Assembly (NCBI GenBank): GCA_027257055.1
Contig: JAPVLO010000008.1
Location: 17,980,001-18,044,000 of the forward strand
Origin: Cephalopachus bancanus
Taxonomy: Eukaryota > Chordata > Mammalia > Primates > Tarsiidae
Length of the DNA stretch: 64,000 nt
Direction of reading: 5' to 3'
A program made the translations under genes and the position numbers. This document shows, piece after piece, positions 13,092-26,395 of the stretch (positions within the stretch are counted from its first letter, which is position 1; the number at the start of each line of letters is the position of its first letter). The notes under the pieces are model-generated. The model searched no databases. It was not told the origin of the DNA and was given only the letters and a program-made list of their open reading frames with translations.

Positions 13092-13402
13092 GGCCAGGCT
13101 CCATGGCATACGCCTATAATCTCAGCACTTTGGGAGAACGAGGTGAGAGGATTGCCTGAGCCCAGGGGTTCGAGACCTGCCTGGGCAACTTAGTGAGACC
13201 TCATCTCTACAATAAATCAAGAAAAATTAGCTGGGTGTGGTGGCACGTGCCTGTAGTTCCAGCTGCTTGGAAGACTGAAGAGGAAGGATCGCCTGAGCCT
13301 AGCAGGTTGAAGCTGTGGTGTCCCTGATCAGCAAGCCACTGCACTCCAGCCTGGGTGACAGAGTGAGACTCTGACTCAAAAAATAATAATAATAATAATA
13401 AA
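13092..13402 (+). mobile_element. Alu
   Basis: Complete element with an (AAT)n tail. It shares the CTACAATAAATC block but keeps GGCATACGCCTATAATC, so it may be an older member of the local Alu lineage. Confidence 0.9.
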
Positions 13403-13407
13403 TCTTT

Positions 13408-13610
13408 AGAATAGCACTGTCCAATAAAGCTTGCTGTGACAGTGGAATTTTCTATGTTGGTGCTGTTCAATAGAGTAAGTATAGTCACATGTGTCTACTG
13501 AACATTGAAATGTGCTAGTGTGACTACGGAAATACATTTTTAATTTTATTCCATTTAAATTAATCTCAATTTAAATTACCTCATATGACTAATGGCTTCC
13601 ATATCGGAGA
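13408..13610. mobile_element. Ancient DNA-transposon-like fragment
   Basis: Resembles the common mammalian element with TGTCCAATA... ends and an AT-rich middle; a longer relative lies at 57,672-58,145. Family name not asserted. Confidence 0.5.
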
Positions 13611-14199
13611 GAAGAACTCTAGAGAGTATTCGGAGAAGAATACAAGTAAGTAAATAAATAAACACTTAAAACTATTAATACATGGGTGAAAATTAAAATA
13701 GAAAGCACATATAAGTTTATGCCAACACATTTGAAAATCTCTACAAAATGGAACTTTTAAGTGAAATATGGACTCCAGAAGAAATAAATGAACTGAATGG
13801 AGCAATAAAATAGAAGATTAAAAATTTTGTGAATTACTTTGCTGAAAAGACTTTGGATGCAGGGACAGAAACTTGAGGCAGCCCTGGAACAGTGAGCTCC
13901 AAGGTCCTGGGGGTTCCCTGGGCCCTTTGGTGCCTTATGCCCCTTATTTGAAGCCATTCTTCCCTCAAGGCCCTGGCACTCTGGGTATCCCTGAAGATCT
14001 TCATAGTCTTGAGGAATAGCAATTGACTTCCTTGTATCCATACTCATCTCTTTATCAAAAGGTCACCTGACTACACCCTTAGTTTTCTTACCTCAACATG
14101 CTTTTTTTTTTCTTTATGTGGACAGGCTGAGTATTTTCCAAGTCTTTTATATTCTGCTTTCCTTTTTATTATAAATTCTGTCTTTAATCATTTCTTTCT
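13611..14199. other. Intronic sequence, no feature seen
   Basis: The open frame at 13,757-14,047 on the minus strand has no splice sites or family resemblance that I can find. Confidence 0.45.
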
Positions 14200-14589
14200 T
14201 CTTGCATTTTATTATAAGCAGTTAAGAGAAGCCACGTGGCACCCTGAACACTTTGCTGCTTAGAGATATTTCTGCCAAATATCCTAGTTCATGGCTTTTA
14301 AATTCTGCCTTCCGTAGTGTACTACTACAGACATAATTCAGCCAAGTTATTTGTTACTTTGAAAAAGAACGGCCTTTTCTCCATTTTCCAGTAAGATAGT
14401 TCTTATTTCCATTTAAGACCTCATTATATTTTCTACCAACATTTTGTTTATGATCACTTAGGTAATCTGTAAGACTGAGACTGTCTCCTACAGCTCTCCT
14501 CTTCTTCTGAGTCCTCACCAGATTCACCCTTAATGCTCCACTTATGTCAAAAGGCTTTTCCCAGAATTTACTTCAAAACTGTCTCAGCT

Positions 14590-14730
14590 GAGTCTGGGTG
14601 TGGTGGCTCACAATTGTGATTCCAGAACTTTGCGAGACTGAGAAAGGAGATTGCTTGAGGCCAGGAGTTTGAGACCAGTCTGGGCAACATAGTGAGACCT
14701 TGTCTCTACAAAAACAAAAATAAATAAAAT
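14590..14730 (+). mobile_element. Alu left-arm (monomer-like)
   Basis: A single Alu arm (GTCTGGGTGTGGTGGCTCAC ... GAGACCTTGTCTCTAC) with an A-rich end, immediately followed by a full Alu. Confidence 0.8.
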
Positions 14731-14734
14731 TTTG

Positions 14735-15055
<321 letters not shown>

Positions 15056-15741
15056 GTTCTATACTTTACCCATTATCCAGTTCCAAAGTTGCTTCCACAT
15101 TTTTAGGTATTGATTATAGCAGCATCCCATTTCTCTGGTACCAACTTCTGTCTAAGCCTGTTTGTGCAGCTGTAGCAAAGTACCTGAGGCTGGATTATTT
15201 GTAAAAAACAGTTCTGAAGGCTGAGTGTCCAAGACTAAGGTGCCAACAGCTTTGGTGTCTGATGAGAGCCTGGTCTCTCTGCTTCCAAGATGTTGCTGTA
15301 TCCTCTGGAGAGAAGGAACATTGTGTCTTCATGGATGAAGGGACAAGAAGGGCGAAAGGGGACCAAATTCCTTTCATCAAACCCTTATGAGAGGGTATCT
15401 AATCCCATTCACCTAACCTCAGTCACCTCCTGAAGGCCACACCTCTTAATACTGTTGTATTGGGGATTTAGTAAAAAAGATTACTCTAACAAGATACCTC
15501 AAACATAAACTCTCATGCCTTTGAGACTTTAGATATTTCATCACAAATTAAACTGGATTCCTACATTTTGGTGGGGAAGTCCCTTTCCCACCCTGATGTG
15601 GATGTAAGGAGTTAACTTTTCAAATCTTTTTGAAATTGCAGGAGACAGAATTCCTGAAAAGTTTCTAAAACCAAGAATTAGTGTATTGAACATAACAAAA
15701 CAGTATCTATGTGACTGATTTAAGATTTTAAAAATATTATT

Positions 15742-17708
15742 TATTTATTTTTATTATAAAGATGTGGGGTACAATTCAGGGTTAGGTATACAAACATTGA
15801 TTATGCGGGTACCCTTGTTGATGAGGCATGCTTCTCCCTCCCCTAGAAGTTTCCCTCAACTGCCAATCCCACCCCCACTCCCCAAAGTTTCCCACTATTG
15901 CCAGTCCCTTTCTTATAGTATTATAATAATTGTTCAAGGTCTGCTTATGAGTGAGAACATATGGTACTCTGTTCTTTGTTTCTGTGATAGATCACTGAGT
16001 ATGATCGACTCTAAATCCATCCACGTTGCTGTGAAGTCCATATGTTTGTCCTTCTTTATGGCTGCATAATATTCCACTGTGCATATATACCACATTTTCT
16101 TTATCCAGTCCAGCTTTGATGGGCAACAGGGTTGGTTCCATGTTTTTGCTATTGTGAATAGAGCTGCAACAAACATATGTGTGCAGGTATCTTTTTTGTA
16201 GAATGATTTGAGTTCCTCTGGGTATATTCCCAACAGGGGAATTGCTGGGTCATATGGAAGTTCAATTTCTAGTTCTTTCAGAAACCACCACACTGTCTTC
16301 TGAAGAGGTTGTCCTAGTTTGCATACCCACCAGCAGTGTAGAAGTGTTCCTTTTTCTCTGCATCCTCGCCAGCATCTGTTGTTGTTTGTTTTATTAACGA
16401 TGGTCATTCTTCTTGGGGTTAGGTGGTATCTCAGTGTGGTTTTGATTTACATTTCTCTGATGATGAGTGAGGCTGAGCACTTTTTCATGTGTCCGTTGGC
16501 TGCCCATATATCTTCTTTTGAGAAGTGTCTATTCATGTCTTTTGCCCACTTTTTAAAGGGGCTGTTTGTTTTTTTCCTTTCGATGCGTTTGAGTTCCTTG
16601 TAAATCCTAGATGTTAAGCCTTTGTCAGATATAGAGTTGGCAAATATTTTTTCCCATTCTGTGGGCTGTCTCCCTGCTCTCTTGATGATTTCTTTTGCTT
16701 TGCAGAAGCTCATTAGTTTTATGAGGTCCCATTTGTCTATCTTATTTCTTAAGGTATGGGCATTTAGGGTTCTAAATAGGAATTGGTTGCCAGTTCCAAT
16801 TTCCATAAGGGTGTCTCCTGTGTTTTCTAAGCTGCTTATGGTTTGAGATTTTACATTTAGGTCTTTGATCCATTTAGAGTTAATTTTTGTGTATGGTGAT
16901 AGGTAGGGGTCTGTTTCAATCTTCTGCATGTGGTCAGCCAATTTTCCCAGCACCATTTACTGAATAGGTTCTCCTTTCCCCAGTGGTTGTTGTTGGAGGC
17001 TTTGTCAAGATGAGTTGGTTGAGAAGTTGAGGCTTAGCTTCTGGAACCTCTATCCTGTTCGATTGGTCTATGTGCCTGTTCTTGTAGCAATACAAGACTG
17101 TTTTGATTACTGTAGCCTTATAGTAAAGTCTGAAGTCTGGAAATGTGTTACCACCTGCTTTGTTTCTTTTGCTAAGGATTGTTTTGGCTATTTGTGGTCG
17201 TTTATGTTTCCATATGAATTTCTGTATTGTCATTTCCAGGTCTGAGAAGAATGATGTTGGTAACTTAATGGGTATTGCATTGAATCTGTAGATTGCCTTT
17301 GGTAGGATGGACATTTTAACAATGTTGATTCTTTCTATCCATGAGCATGGAATATTTTTTCCATTTGTGCCTTCTTGGATTTCTTTGAGCAGTGTTTTGC
17401 AGTTCTCATTGTAAAGGTATTTCACTTCTCTAGTTAGGAAGATGCCGAGGTATTTCATTTTTGTGTGTGTGTGGCTATTGTGAATGGGATTGTGCTTTTT
17501 ATTTGGGTCTCTGCCTGCTTGTTGTTAGTGTATAGGAATGCAACTAACTTTTGCACATTTATTTTGTACCTTGAGACTTTGCCAAAGTCCTTTATCAGTG
17601 CAAGCAGATTTTTGACAGATTCTCTTGGATTTTCAAGGTATAGAATCATATCATCAGCAAAGAGGGATAATTTGACTTCCTCTTTTCCTGCTTGGATACT
17701 CCTGATCG
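15742..17708 (-). mobile_element. 5'-truncated L1 on the minus strand
   Basis: Complement of an L1 from just ahead of the ORF2 RT active site to the 3' tail. Target-site duplication AAATATTATT at 15,732-15,741 and 17,709-17,718. The 3' UTR is shared with the L1 at 931-5,473. Confidence 0.92.
15934..17700 (-). pseudogene. L1 ORF2 C-terminal two fifths
   Basis: Frames on the minus strand run in ORF2 order. Near 17,660 [19 protein letters not shown] keeps both aspartates of the RT box. At 16,934-17,458 [20 protein letters not shown] marks the thumb region. The cysteine-rich end ([15 protein letters not shown]) lies at 15,934-16,407. Frameshifts separate the blocks, and the 5' truncation removes the endonuclease, so it is inactive. 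Confidence 0.88.
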
Positions 17709-17718
17709 AAATATTATT

Positions 17719-18096
17719 GATAGTTTTTTTGGTACTATCATTATTGTTTTGTTTTAGTGAGCATAAAGCTATTCATCTGGACTTGATTACATTTTAGGAA
17801 TCTTATTCTCCCAGAGGGGAAGGATAGCTACAAATCCATATCATGGATATTTGAGAACCATTGAAGATTTCCAGTAATGTTTTCTTTCCCCGTATGGAGA
17901 ATTAAACTGCTTCCTTTCTTTGTGCTTTTCAGTACTCTAAATTTTCAGCCTTCTGCCAGCATAATCTTTGGGTACTCATACAAAACTGAGTTGATAAGTT
18001 ACTTGGCAGATTTAAGTGGGATTACCGCATCACCTGGGCCAACAGTTTATCAGGCTGCCACCATTAGCCACACCATAAAATGAATCTGTAGCTTCT
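17719..18096. other. Intronic sequence, no feature seen
   Basis: Nothing recognised between the L1 and the tetranucleotide repeat. Confidence 0.45.
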
Positions 18097-18154
18097 TTCC
18101 TTCCTTCCTTCCTTCCTTCCTTCCTTCCTTCCTTCCTTCCTTCCTTCCTTCCTT
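18097..18154. repeat. (TTCC)n microsatellite
   Basis: About 14 uninterrupted TTCC units, located at what would be the poly-A (here T-side) end of the following minus-strand Alu. Confidence 0.97.
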
Positions 18155-18449
18155 CTGAGATAGGGTCTGCTTTCTTTCTTGAGTCTGTCACCCAGGCTGG
18201 TGTGTAGTGGTACCATCATGGCTCACTACATCCTGCATCTCCTGGGCTCAGGTAATCCTCCTACCTCAGCCTCCCAAGTAACTGGGACTATAGGCATGTG
18301 CCACTACACCTGGATAATGGTTTTAATTTTTGTAGAGACGAGGTCCCACTATGTTGCCCAGCTGGTCTCGAGTTCCTGGGCTCAAGCAATCTTCCCACCT
18401 TGGCCTCCCAAAATGCCAGAATTACAGGCATGAGACACTGTGCCTGGCC
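18155..18449 (-). mobile_element. AluJ-like element, minus strand
   Basis: Complement of a full two-arm Alu ending GTGCCTGGCCC. It lacks the lineage-type left-arm deletion. Confidence 0.9.
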
Positions 18450-19989
18450 CTGTAATTATTTCTGATTTGCATTCTTCTCATCTCATTTTCTTGCCTTCTT
18501 GTCTTTTCTTAACCCATTAAACTCTCCTTGCATTACTTATCCTCCCTGCAGCCTGTACTTCCTTCTTTAAAGGAAGCTGTAAACTGCTTCCCGGCAAGAG
18601 ACAGAGTCAGGACTCTCTTTGTTACGATAAGTTCCTATGTAAAAAGTTGTCTGTTTCAATCGTAAATGCATAGTCTCTTTGGTCTATACTTTGTGTATGT
18701 TTATTTGCTCATTAATAAAGTAATAATTACAGTGTGGTGTACCACATAGGGCCCTGGATTATGAGAATGAGAATTTTGGATCAAGCAATCTATTTTCTAA
18801 CTCTATAATCTAGGTTATTTGATCTCTTGGAGACTTAATGTCCTAGTGTTCACCAACGTTTTAATAATAACTTACTGTGGAGGGCTGATCTGATGATGAA
18901 ATAAGCTAACACAGGTGAAGGCCTCATGACAATGTCCAGTATATGGCAAGGACCAAACAAATATTTGTTGCATCTGAATCTGAGTACTTCTTTTCCTAAT
19001 GAGCTCCGTGGTGCAGATGCTGCTACCAGAGTTTATGAGTCTAGAGGATTGTGGGGTACATGAAAAGTTGTCTTTGTGAAGAGAGGAGAGAGAATTTATG
19101 GCAGGGACAGAGGGGAGATAACAGGAAAGGAGAATGAAATAGGTATTGAACGAGAGTCAGGAACAAGCCAAAGGAGAGAGGAAGGTGGGGTGGGGGAGTG
19201 GGGAGAGCAGATAAGATGGAGTGGGCTGAATGGAGGTGCTCATCTCCTGCACCTGAGCCACATTATTTTTGGTCCCCTGAGAGCTGATTTCCCTCATGGG
19301 GTTTTTGATATTATTGAGAAAGGCCTGCGTGACTCTCTTTCTGTATTTTTGCCTCTACTTAGTCAGAAACATTTCATGCTTTCAAAATCAGCTTAAAATA
19401 AATCAGAGCAAGGGAATTTTTATTTTTCATTTTGTCAGAGCAGACCTTTACAGGGCCCCTGGAGAGTATTCTGCCCACGTTTGTGGAGAATCAGAGGAAG
19501 AATTCTTTTCCACTCTCTCAGAGTTCAAAAAGGAGAGTATTTGCTTCAAAAGACTCACACCAGATGGAACTGGGATGAGCCACAGCAATGGCCCATTGTG
19601 ATTCTTGTAAGGCAAGGATGAGTAGCAGATGGGATTCTGGTTGTATTTTCTAGGGTACAATAACTGTGCAGATATCCTATATAACGGGCACCTCTCAGAT
19701 CTGGCTTTACCTCCTCTTGGCCCTATTTTAAAGCTCCAGCTGCATTACTTTCTCTGAATTTCTACCCCGGGGCTTCTCTGATTAAGTGGGAATCACCCCA
19801 TACTCATGCATGGGTGCACCCAGAAGGGCTAGGGAATTAATATCCTATGGGATTACCTTGTTCATGGGAGCTGAGAGCCCACAATATATGAGTCCTCTTC
19901 TATTCCTCAGGGGGACAGTTTTGAGCATCATTGCCAGCTTCTCTAAAGATCCTTGGAGAATCCAGCCCCAGTAACCCTGTTCTGATAGA
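18450..19989. other. Intronic sequence, weak old repeats only
   Basis: A MIR-like patch lies near 18,820-18,970. The stretch 19,600-19,989 may be the front of the dispersed repeat that follows, but its partner copy is cut by an Alu there, so I cannot test this. Confidence 0.4.
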
Positions 19990-20530
19990 TTTTATTATTA
20001 TTTAGATACAGTAAGGCCAACAGATCAGAAGATGACTGATATTAAAAATATAGTTTGTTCTACTCACAGATCCCAAGAGAAGGGGACACATCATGCCATG
20101 GGGGGGTCACACAGGGAAGCACTGAGGGTGATCATGAGGCAGAGTGAGATAGGGATGCTATGGACAAGAGTTTCATTGTGGTTTCCACAGGAAAGAATGG
20201 TGAGGAAGGGTAAGTAGGTTTTGAATTGGCTAGTTTGAATAATTTCAGTGGCTCTGGGGTGACTAGAGCAGGTACATAGTGGCCAGGAGCGTGAAAGCCT
20301 TATAAGGGAGGTTGTTGGGGGTATGGACACCAGATTGATTGCTTAGGGACTGGGAAGAGGACTCCTCCTGAGGGGTGGGGGGACAAGAAAGGCAAGAGGC
20401 TAAGACAGAATGACCCAGGCATATTATTGGTTTGTCTGGACCAAGGCATGTCTGGCATATGTGTGGAGGTCTGGTATTGAAGTATCAGGTTTACAGAAGC
20501 TAGAAACAAGGTTGATGTACCCACAGAGTG
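19990..20530 (+). repeat. Unnamed dispersed repeat, copy A (LTR-like)
   Basis: Aligns end to end with 33,150-33,710. Shared landmarks in order include TTTTATTATTA, GTTTCCA.AGGAA, TTTCAGTGG.CTCTGG, ACTCCTCCTGAGG and ATGTCTGGCATATGTGTG. Length and composition suggest an old LTR, but I do not name the family. Confidence 0.7.
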
Positions 20531-21309
20531 ACAACTCAACATTGCACCCATGTCTTGGCTTTGCCTTGTTATTCCCTGATTTACTCTCCCCATCCTCCTC
20601 TCCTGCTTTTTGGAATCATTTACAAAGTAAACAACTTGCCACAAATCCTTGTCTCAAGGTCTGCTGTCCAGAAGTCATTCAGGACAAACAAAGGCTCTGT
20701 TTCTCCATCCATGGTGGTACTATTTGTTCATGCTTCTTAGTGTATTTTTTGTGATATATGTTTTACTTAAAATTGTTGAAACTGTTCTTACTCAACTTTC
20801 ACCTTAAAGTTTTATTTTTGAAAAATAGTCCATCATTAATTAATTAATTAAGCAAACATCTCTTCAGGGTCTGCTGAATAAAATAATGAGTTCATACTAA
20901 GACTTCTAATTCAAATGTCATTGTCACTTTCTACTGTCACGTATTTGTATCTTCCTTCTCCTGAAGTGAGAGCTCTGGTTCCTAGCACCCTCATTACAGT
21001 TGTCTCACAATATATATGATATATAGTTTAGAATTAGTTCTTTATGATTACCATTGACAGCAAGCCTACAAAGGGAAGTTAAGATTTCTCTGCCACGTGT
21101 ATGTGTGAGTGTACATGCACTTAAAAATAATCTCTCTGAGAATGTACAGTAGAGGTATTGTATTCAGAAGATATTTAAATTAATTATTGCTTTCCATTAT
21201 GATTATGGTATACAGTTAGGTTTATTTCTGTTTGTATTTAATTTTAGAATTTTAAAATGTCTTATTGGCTTTATTTTTGAATATTAAAATATTTATAAAT
21301 TCAAAAGTA
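20531..21309. other. Intronic sequence, no feature seen
   Basis: Contains a short (TTAA)n run near 20,836-20,850. Confidence 0.45.
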
Positions 21310-21600
21310 AAAGCTGTGTACAAATATGAAGTCTTTTTTCATCTCTAACCAGTCCTCCCTATTCCCAATCAATTCCCTGTAGGTAACCATTTTCAATATA
21401 TTTCTACTAGTTTCCTACTAAGGAGGTAGTATAATATAGTCTCATGTCTATTGCTTTTCCCCCACTTATAATATATCTTGGAAATCATTCCATATTAGTT
21501 TTAGAGATCTTTTTCATTGGGATAGTAGGCAATGGCATAGTAGTCCATTATATGAATGTATCATAATTAATTCAAGTGGCCACTAGCTATCGCTAGGCTA
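21310..21600 (-). mobile_element. Old L1M 3' UTR-like fragment
   Basis: Has the antisense old-L1 pattern (GTAACCATTTTC, TTGGAAATCATTCCATAT, TAGTCCATTATATGAATG). Similar patterns recur at 51,270, 52,515, 56,620 and 59,030. Confidence 0.5.
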
Positions 21601-23987
21601 ACTATAGGAAAATTTCTTAAGGGGGTGCAGTGGGTACCAAGAGGACCTTGGTACTGCTGAGGAGATATACATATATATATTTTTTATCATACTGAAATAA
21701 AATAAAATAAAAATTCATACAAAGTGAACACGTCAAAGATCTTACTTAATTCATTGATTGATGAAGGAACCAGCAAGATGTTACAAATAGTTTGCCAGAA
21801 AATTCAAAGAGCAGACAAATATAAAAACCCATCAGCCATGCTGAAATGAATTTACTTAATAGATGTAAAATTGGCAAGACTCATCAGTATCTACAGGGCA
21901 ATAATTAATTGCATTCCACTGGATACAATTTACATTTCTATAGGAAAGAATCATATGCATTGCTACCAGTTTTCTCTAATTAACAGTTTTGTAAAGTAGG
22001 TCCAAGATGATGAAAAGTAGAGATAACCCAGATGGATGACCTAGACAGGATATTTTTTTTGGACAATGTTTGCAGAGAGGATGAATGTGGAGACTAGGGG
22101 GAAATAGATTAAATTTTCCAAAGACTGGCTCTAGTCTAAATCAGTCAGCAGCTGTCTTATGTTTTTCTGCCTCTTCAAAGATTCTTGAGGGCAGGAGTGG
22201 TATAGTAAAGGTTTTTGTATGTCTTAAAGTATCCAGCATAGAGCTTGGATGTGCTCAGCACTGTGCCAGAGTATTGGGGGCACAAATGGAAGTTCTCTCC
22301 TGTTGGTAGTTGGCATGAACCAGTGGGTGCTTCCCCAAGGCATAGCCAACATTCTTAAGTCTTTTCATTTTGTATTGTGTTGTTCACCTGAAGCAGGCAA
22401 CTGTCAATAATTTACCTTCTGAAAGAGATTAAAACAGAAATAAGAAAAATTTTTCTCACAATGCCCATGTTCTGCCAGCTTCCTGGGCCTCTCTGGATTT
22501 GTGCCTTATGGCCAGGTTATAGGTAAAACTGCATTAATGAGCTCTTATAATTAGATCCTTGTGGATGGAGCCCAAGTTCTCCTTAATTACAGCTCGTATC
22601 AAATGGGATAATGACTGGGACACCCAAAGACAGGATTGGGGCTTTGATAGTTCTCTTCTTTAAAAGTTATGTTATTATTTTGGTTTTTTCATTATTGTTT
22701 GATTTTGGTAAAAAGGAGAGTTTTTGTTTATATCGTCATACTGTGAACATTTTTCTTATCTTAGTCATGATAGAAGTGCTTACAAATATAGTGTTCTCAT
22801 TTTACTCACATATTCATCATCTGCATGCTTTCTCTTCATGAATATGGAGAAGATCTTTGTCTATATTTTCTGTCTGGGAACACAACTTTTCAGAACACCA
22901 CTCAGCTGTGGCCCACAAGCTTCTCTGTCCAACTGGTTACTCAAACAGAAATCTCAATCTCTTGACATTTCTTTTTTTTGTGTCTTCTACACCCAGTCAG
23001 TCACCAAGTCCTATTGGTTCTACTTACTTCTCTCTTAAAACCACCCTTTCCTCTGTCTTCAGTGTCACTGACCTTTGCAAGATGCCTCAGTTTCTCCTGG
23101 CTGATTTTCTTTCTAGCTGATCAGCCCAGTGCTAGATGTATGTTTACCTTCCCAGTGGAACATCCTCTGTGTTACTGGTTCCAACATTTTCTTCAACAAA
23201 GGCACTTTCCCTTTTAAAGTTAAAAAACGAAACAAACTGTGAGCCATCCCATGAAAGTAATTGTTATCTAGGCTCTCAAAAGTCAAGAGAAACCTAAGCC
23301 ATCTCTATTTTATGTTTTCCAGAGTATTGGGAAAAAAAATGTCAAAATGGTTTATAAAAATTGTGGCATGTCTTAATTGTTCACATTGAACAAACTAATA
23401 ATTTTAACCAAAGAAAAATGTATAATGTAATTATGCCTTTTATAAGATATTTGGAAAATTTAATAAATAATCAATTTCTAGTGCCTTACAGATGGCACAG
23501 TGTGGTTATGGGAAACATCTTCATTTTATATGGTAAGCATATGTGTATCATTTAGGAATGCATTTGGCTGCCAACAACTGAAGACCTAAGAGTGCAATAA
23601 GTAGGTATTTATTTGTCTCATATCAGGAAGTCTGGAGGTGGGGGAGGCCAGGGCAGCTATTCAACTGTACTGTCAGGGACCGGTTCTTTCCACCTTTCCA
23701 CTCATCCACATGCAAGAGACAGGCTTTTGTCATGATGCTTGTCACCTCTTGATCACAAAATGGCTGCTAAATCTCTAGCACCATGTCCACATTTCAACAT
23801 GAAGAAGAAAGAAGGGAAAAAGAGAGAAAGGTGAAGTTTAAAGCAATACAAAGCTTTTCTCCTATTGAGTATTTACTTATTTACTCAATAAAAGATACTA
23901 GCCTCAGGAATTTCTGCTTATATTTCATTGGTCAGAATTATAAAACATGGTTAGCCATAGCAGCAAGGGAGGCTAGGAAATTGAGCA
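21601..23987. other. Intronic sequence, mostly unclassified
   Basis: A possible L2 3' patch (GATTCTTGAGGGCAGGAGTG) lies near 22,180. The remaining open frames show no domain. Confidence 0.45.
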
Positions 23988-24399
23988 TAGGCACACCTAA
24001 TTTTATTGTGCTTCTCTTTGCTGTGCTTCTCAGATATCGCCTTTTTTGAAACTGAAGGTTTGTGGCAACCCTGCATTGAGCAAGTCTATTTTTTCCAACA
24101 GCGTTTTTTCCAATGGCATGCCCCTACTTCATGTCTCTGTGTCACGTTTTGGTGACTCTTCCAATATTTTATATTTTGTCATTATTGTTATATCTGTTAT
24201 TGTGATCTCTGATCACTGATCTTTGATGTTACTATTGTAATTGTCTTGGAATGCCACGAACAACACCCGTGCAAGGTGGTGAATGTAATCGATAAATGTT
24301 ATGTGTATTCTGACTGTTCCGCTAAGTTTCCCTTCTTGTCTCTCTCCTTCTCCTCAGGTCTCCCTATTTCCTGGGACACAACAATATTGAAATTATACC

Positions 24400-26395
24400 A
24401 GTTAATAACCTTACAGTGACCTTTAAGGGTTCAAGTGAAAGGAAGAGTCACACATCTCTCACTTGAAATAAAAAAAGTGATTTCAAGTGAGGGTGATCAA
24501 GCTTAAGGGATTAAACTTAGTGAGGAACGCATATTGAGAGCTGAGACAGGCTGAAAGCTAGTCCTCTTATGCCAAGCAGTTAGCCACGTTGTGAGTGTGA
24601 AAAAACAGTTCTTGAAGGAATAAAAGTGATACTCCAGTGAACACATGAATGATAAGAAAGTGAAACAGTCTTATGATTGATACGGAGCACGTTTTAGTGT
24701 ACTGGATAGACCAAATCAGAAAAAATATTGTATTTCCTTAAACAAAAGCCTAATCCAGAGCAAGTCTCTAACCCTCTCCAATTCTGTGAAAACTGAGAAA
24801 AATGAGAAAACTAGAGAAGAAAAGTTGGAAGGCAGCAGAGTTTGGCTCATGAGGTTTAAGGAAAGAAGCTGTTTTCATAATATAGTCGTGCAAGGTGAAT
24901 CAGCAAGTGATGATGTAGAAGCTGCAGAAAATTATCTAAAAGATAGCTAAGATCATTGATGAAGCTGGCTACACTAGACAACAGCTTTTCACATAGAATA
25001 GCCTTATACTGAAAGATGAAACCATGTAGGGCTTTTTTAGATAGAAGAAGTCAATGCCAGGCTTCAAAGCTCCAAAGGATAGGCTTACTCTCCTGTTAGG
25101 GACTAATGCTGTTAGTGACTTTAAGCTGAAGCCAGTGCTCATTGACCATTCTGAAAATCATAGAACCCTTAAGAATTACACTAAATCTTGTCTGGGATTG
25201 GCATAGCGGAAACTGCTGAGGATTGGGAGGGGGCACATAACATCAATAGGGGTACCTGATCTCAAATTAGGTGAAGTGGGGACCAAGGGTAAGCCCAAAC
25301 TTTACCTCTACAATGGCCACTTTATGCCTAATCCTGATTTGTACCCCATAAGTTAAAAAAAGAAGAATTATACTACATCTACTCTGCCTGTGCTTTATAA
25401 ATGAGTCAACAAAGCCTGGATGGTAGCACATCTGTCTACAGCATGGTTTACTGAATATTTTAAACCTACTATTGAGAACTACTGTTAAAAAAAGATTTCT
25501 TTCAAAATATTACTGCTTATTGACAATGCATCTATTCACTCAAGAGCTCTGATGAGGATGCACAAGAAGATTAATGTGGTTTTATGCTGCTAACACATCT
25601 ATTCTGCAGCCCAAGGATCAAGGAGTCATTCAACTTTCAAGTCCTACTATTTAAGAAATACATTTAGTAAGGCTATAGCTACTGCAGTGATTCCTCTGAT
25701 GAATCTGAGCAAACTAAATTGAAAACCTTCTGGAAAGACTTCACCATTCTGAATGCCATTAAGAACATTCATGATTCATGAGAGGAAGTCAAAATATCAA
25801 TATTAACAGGAGTTTGGAAGAAGTTGACTCCAACCCTCATGGATGACTTTGAGGGGTTCAAGAGTTCAGAGAAGGTGAAAATAAATATTTTCATTGTGGT
25901 GAAAATAACAAGAGATCTAGGATTAGAAGTGAAGCCTGAAGATGTGACTAAATTACTGCAATCTCATGATAAGACTTGAATGAACAAAGAATTGCTTCTA
26001 ATGGATGAGCAAAGAAAGTTGTTTCTGAGATGAAATCTATCCTTGGTGAAGATACTGTGAACATTGTTGGAATGACAATAAAGAATTTCTGCTGTTACAT
26101 AAATCTAGTGATAAAGCAGCTGTAGGGTTTAAGAGGATTAACTCCGATTTTGAAAGAAGTTTTACTTTGGGTAAAATGCTACCAAACATCATTGCCTGCT
26201 ACAGAGAAGTCATTCATGAAAGGAAGAGTCATCGATGTGGCACAATTTATTGTCTTATTTTAAGAAATTGCCATAGCCACCCCTAACCTTCAGCAACCAC
26301 CACCCTGATCAGTCAGCAGCCATAAGCATCGAGGTAAGAACCTCTACCAGCAAAAAGCCAAAGATGCACTGAGGGCTCAGATGATCATTAGTACT
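24400..26395 (+). pseudogene. Tigger1 transposase remnant
   Basis: The transposase cuts and pastes the element through a DNA-binding N-terminus and a DDE/D catalytic core. The coding order is clear by nucleotide similarity, from TTTAAGGGTTCAAGTGAAAG near 24,421 to the CAGCAACCACCACCCTGATC segment near 26,290. Stops, small indels, a larger deletion near 25,010 and the L1 insertion leave no long frame. Confidence 0.82.
25189..25362 (+). mobile_element. Very short L1 3' end inserted in Tigger1
   Basis: About 170 bp of the shared L1 3' UTR (GGCACATAACATCAATAGGG) with an A-rich end. An 18-bp target-site duplication flanks it: AAGAATTACACTAAATCT (25,171-25,188) and AAGAATTATACTACATCT (25,363-25,380), 16 of 18 identical. 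Confidence 0.93.

Noticed and set aside
16319..16846. Plus-strand open frames with hydrophobic stretches
   Set aside because: Antisense shadow of the minus-strand L1 ORF2, not membrane proteins.
18097..18154. Regular repeat considered as an array of spaced repeats (CRISPR-like)
   Set aside because: It is a simple tetranucleotide microsatellite without spacers, in vertebrate DNA.
19076..19601. Overlapping 106-aa and 101-aa open frames
   Set aside because: No splice sites, no domain and low-complexity Gly/Glu-rich content; consistent with random intronic frames.
20300..20754. 114-aa open frames on both strands
   Set aside because: They overlap the unnamed dispersed repeat and its flank, and nothing supports coding.
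24400..26395. Domesticated Tigger-derived gene
   Set aside because: The transposase region has many stops, indels and an L1 insertion, so it is not under coding constraint.
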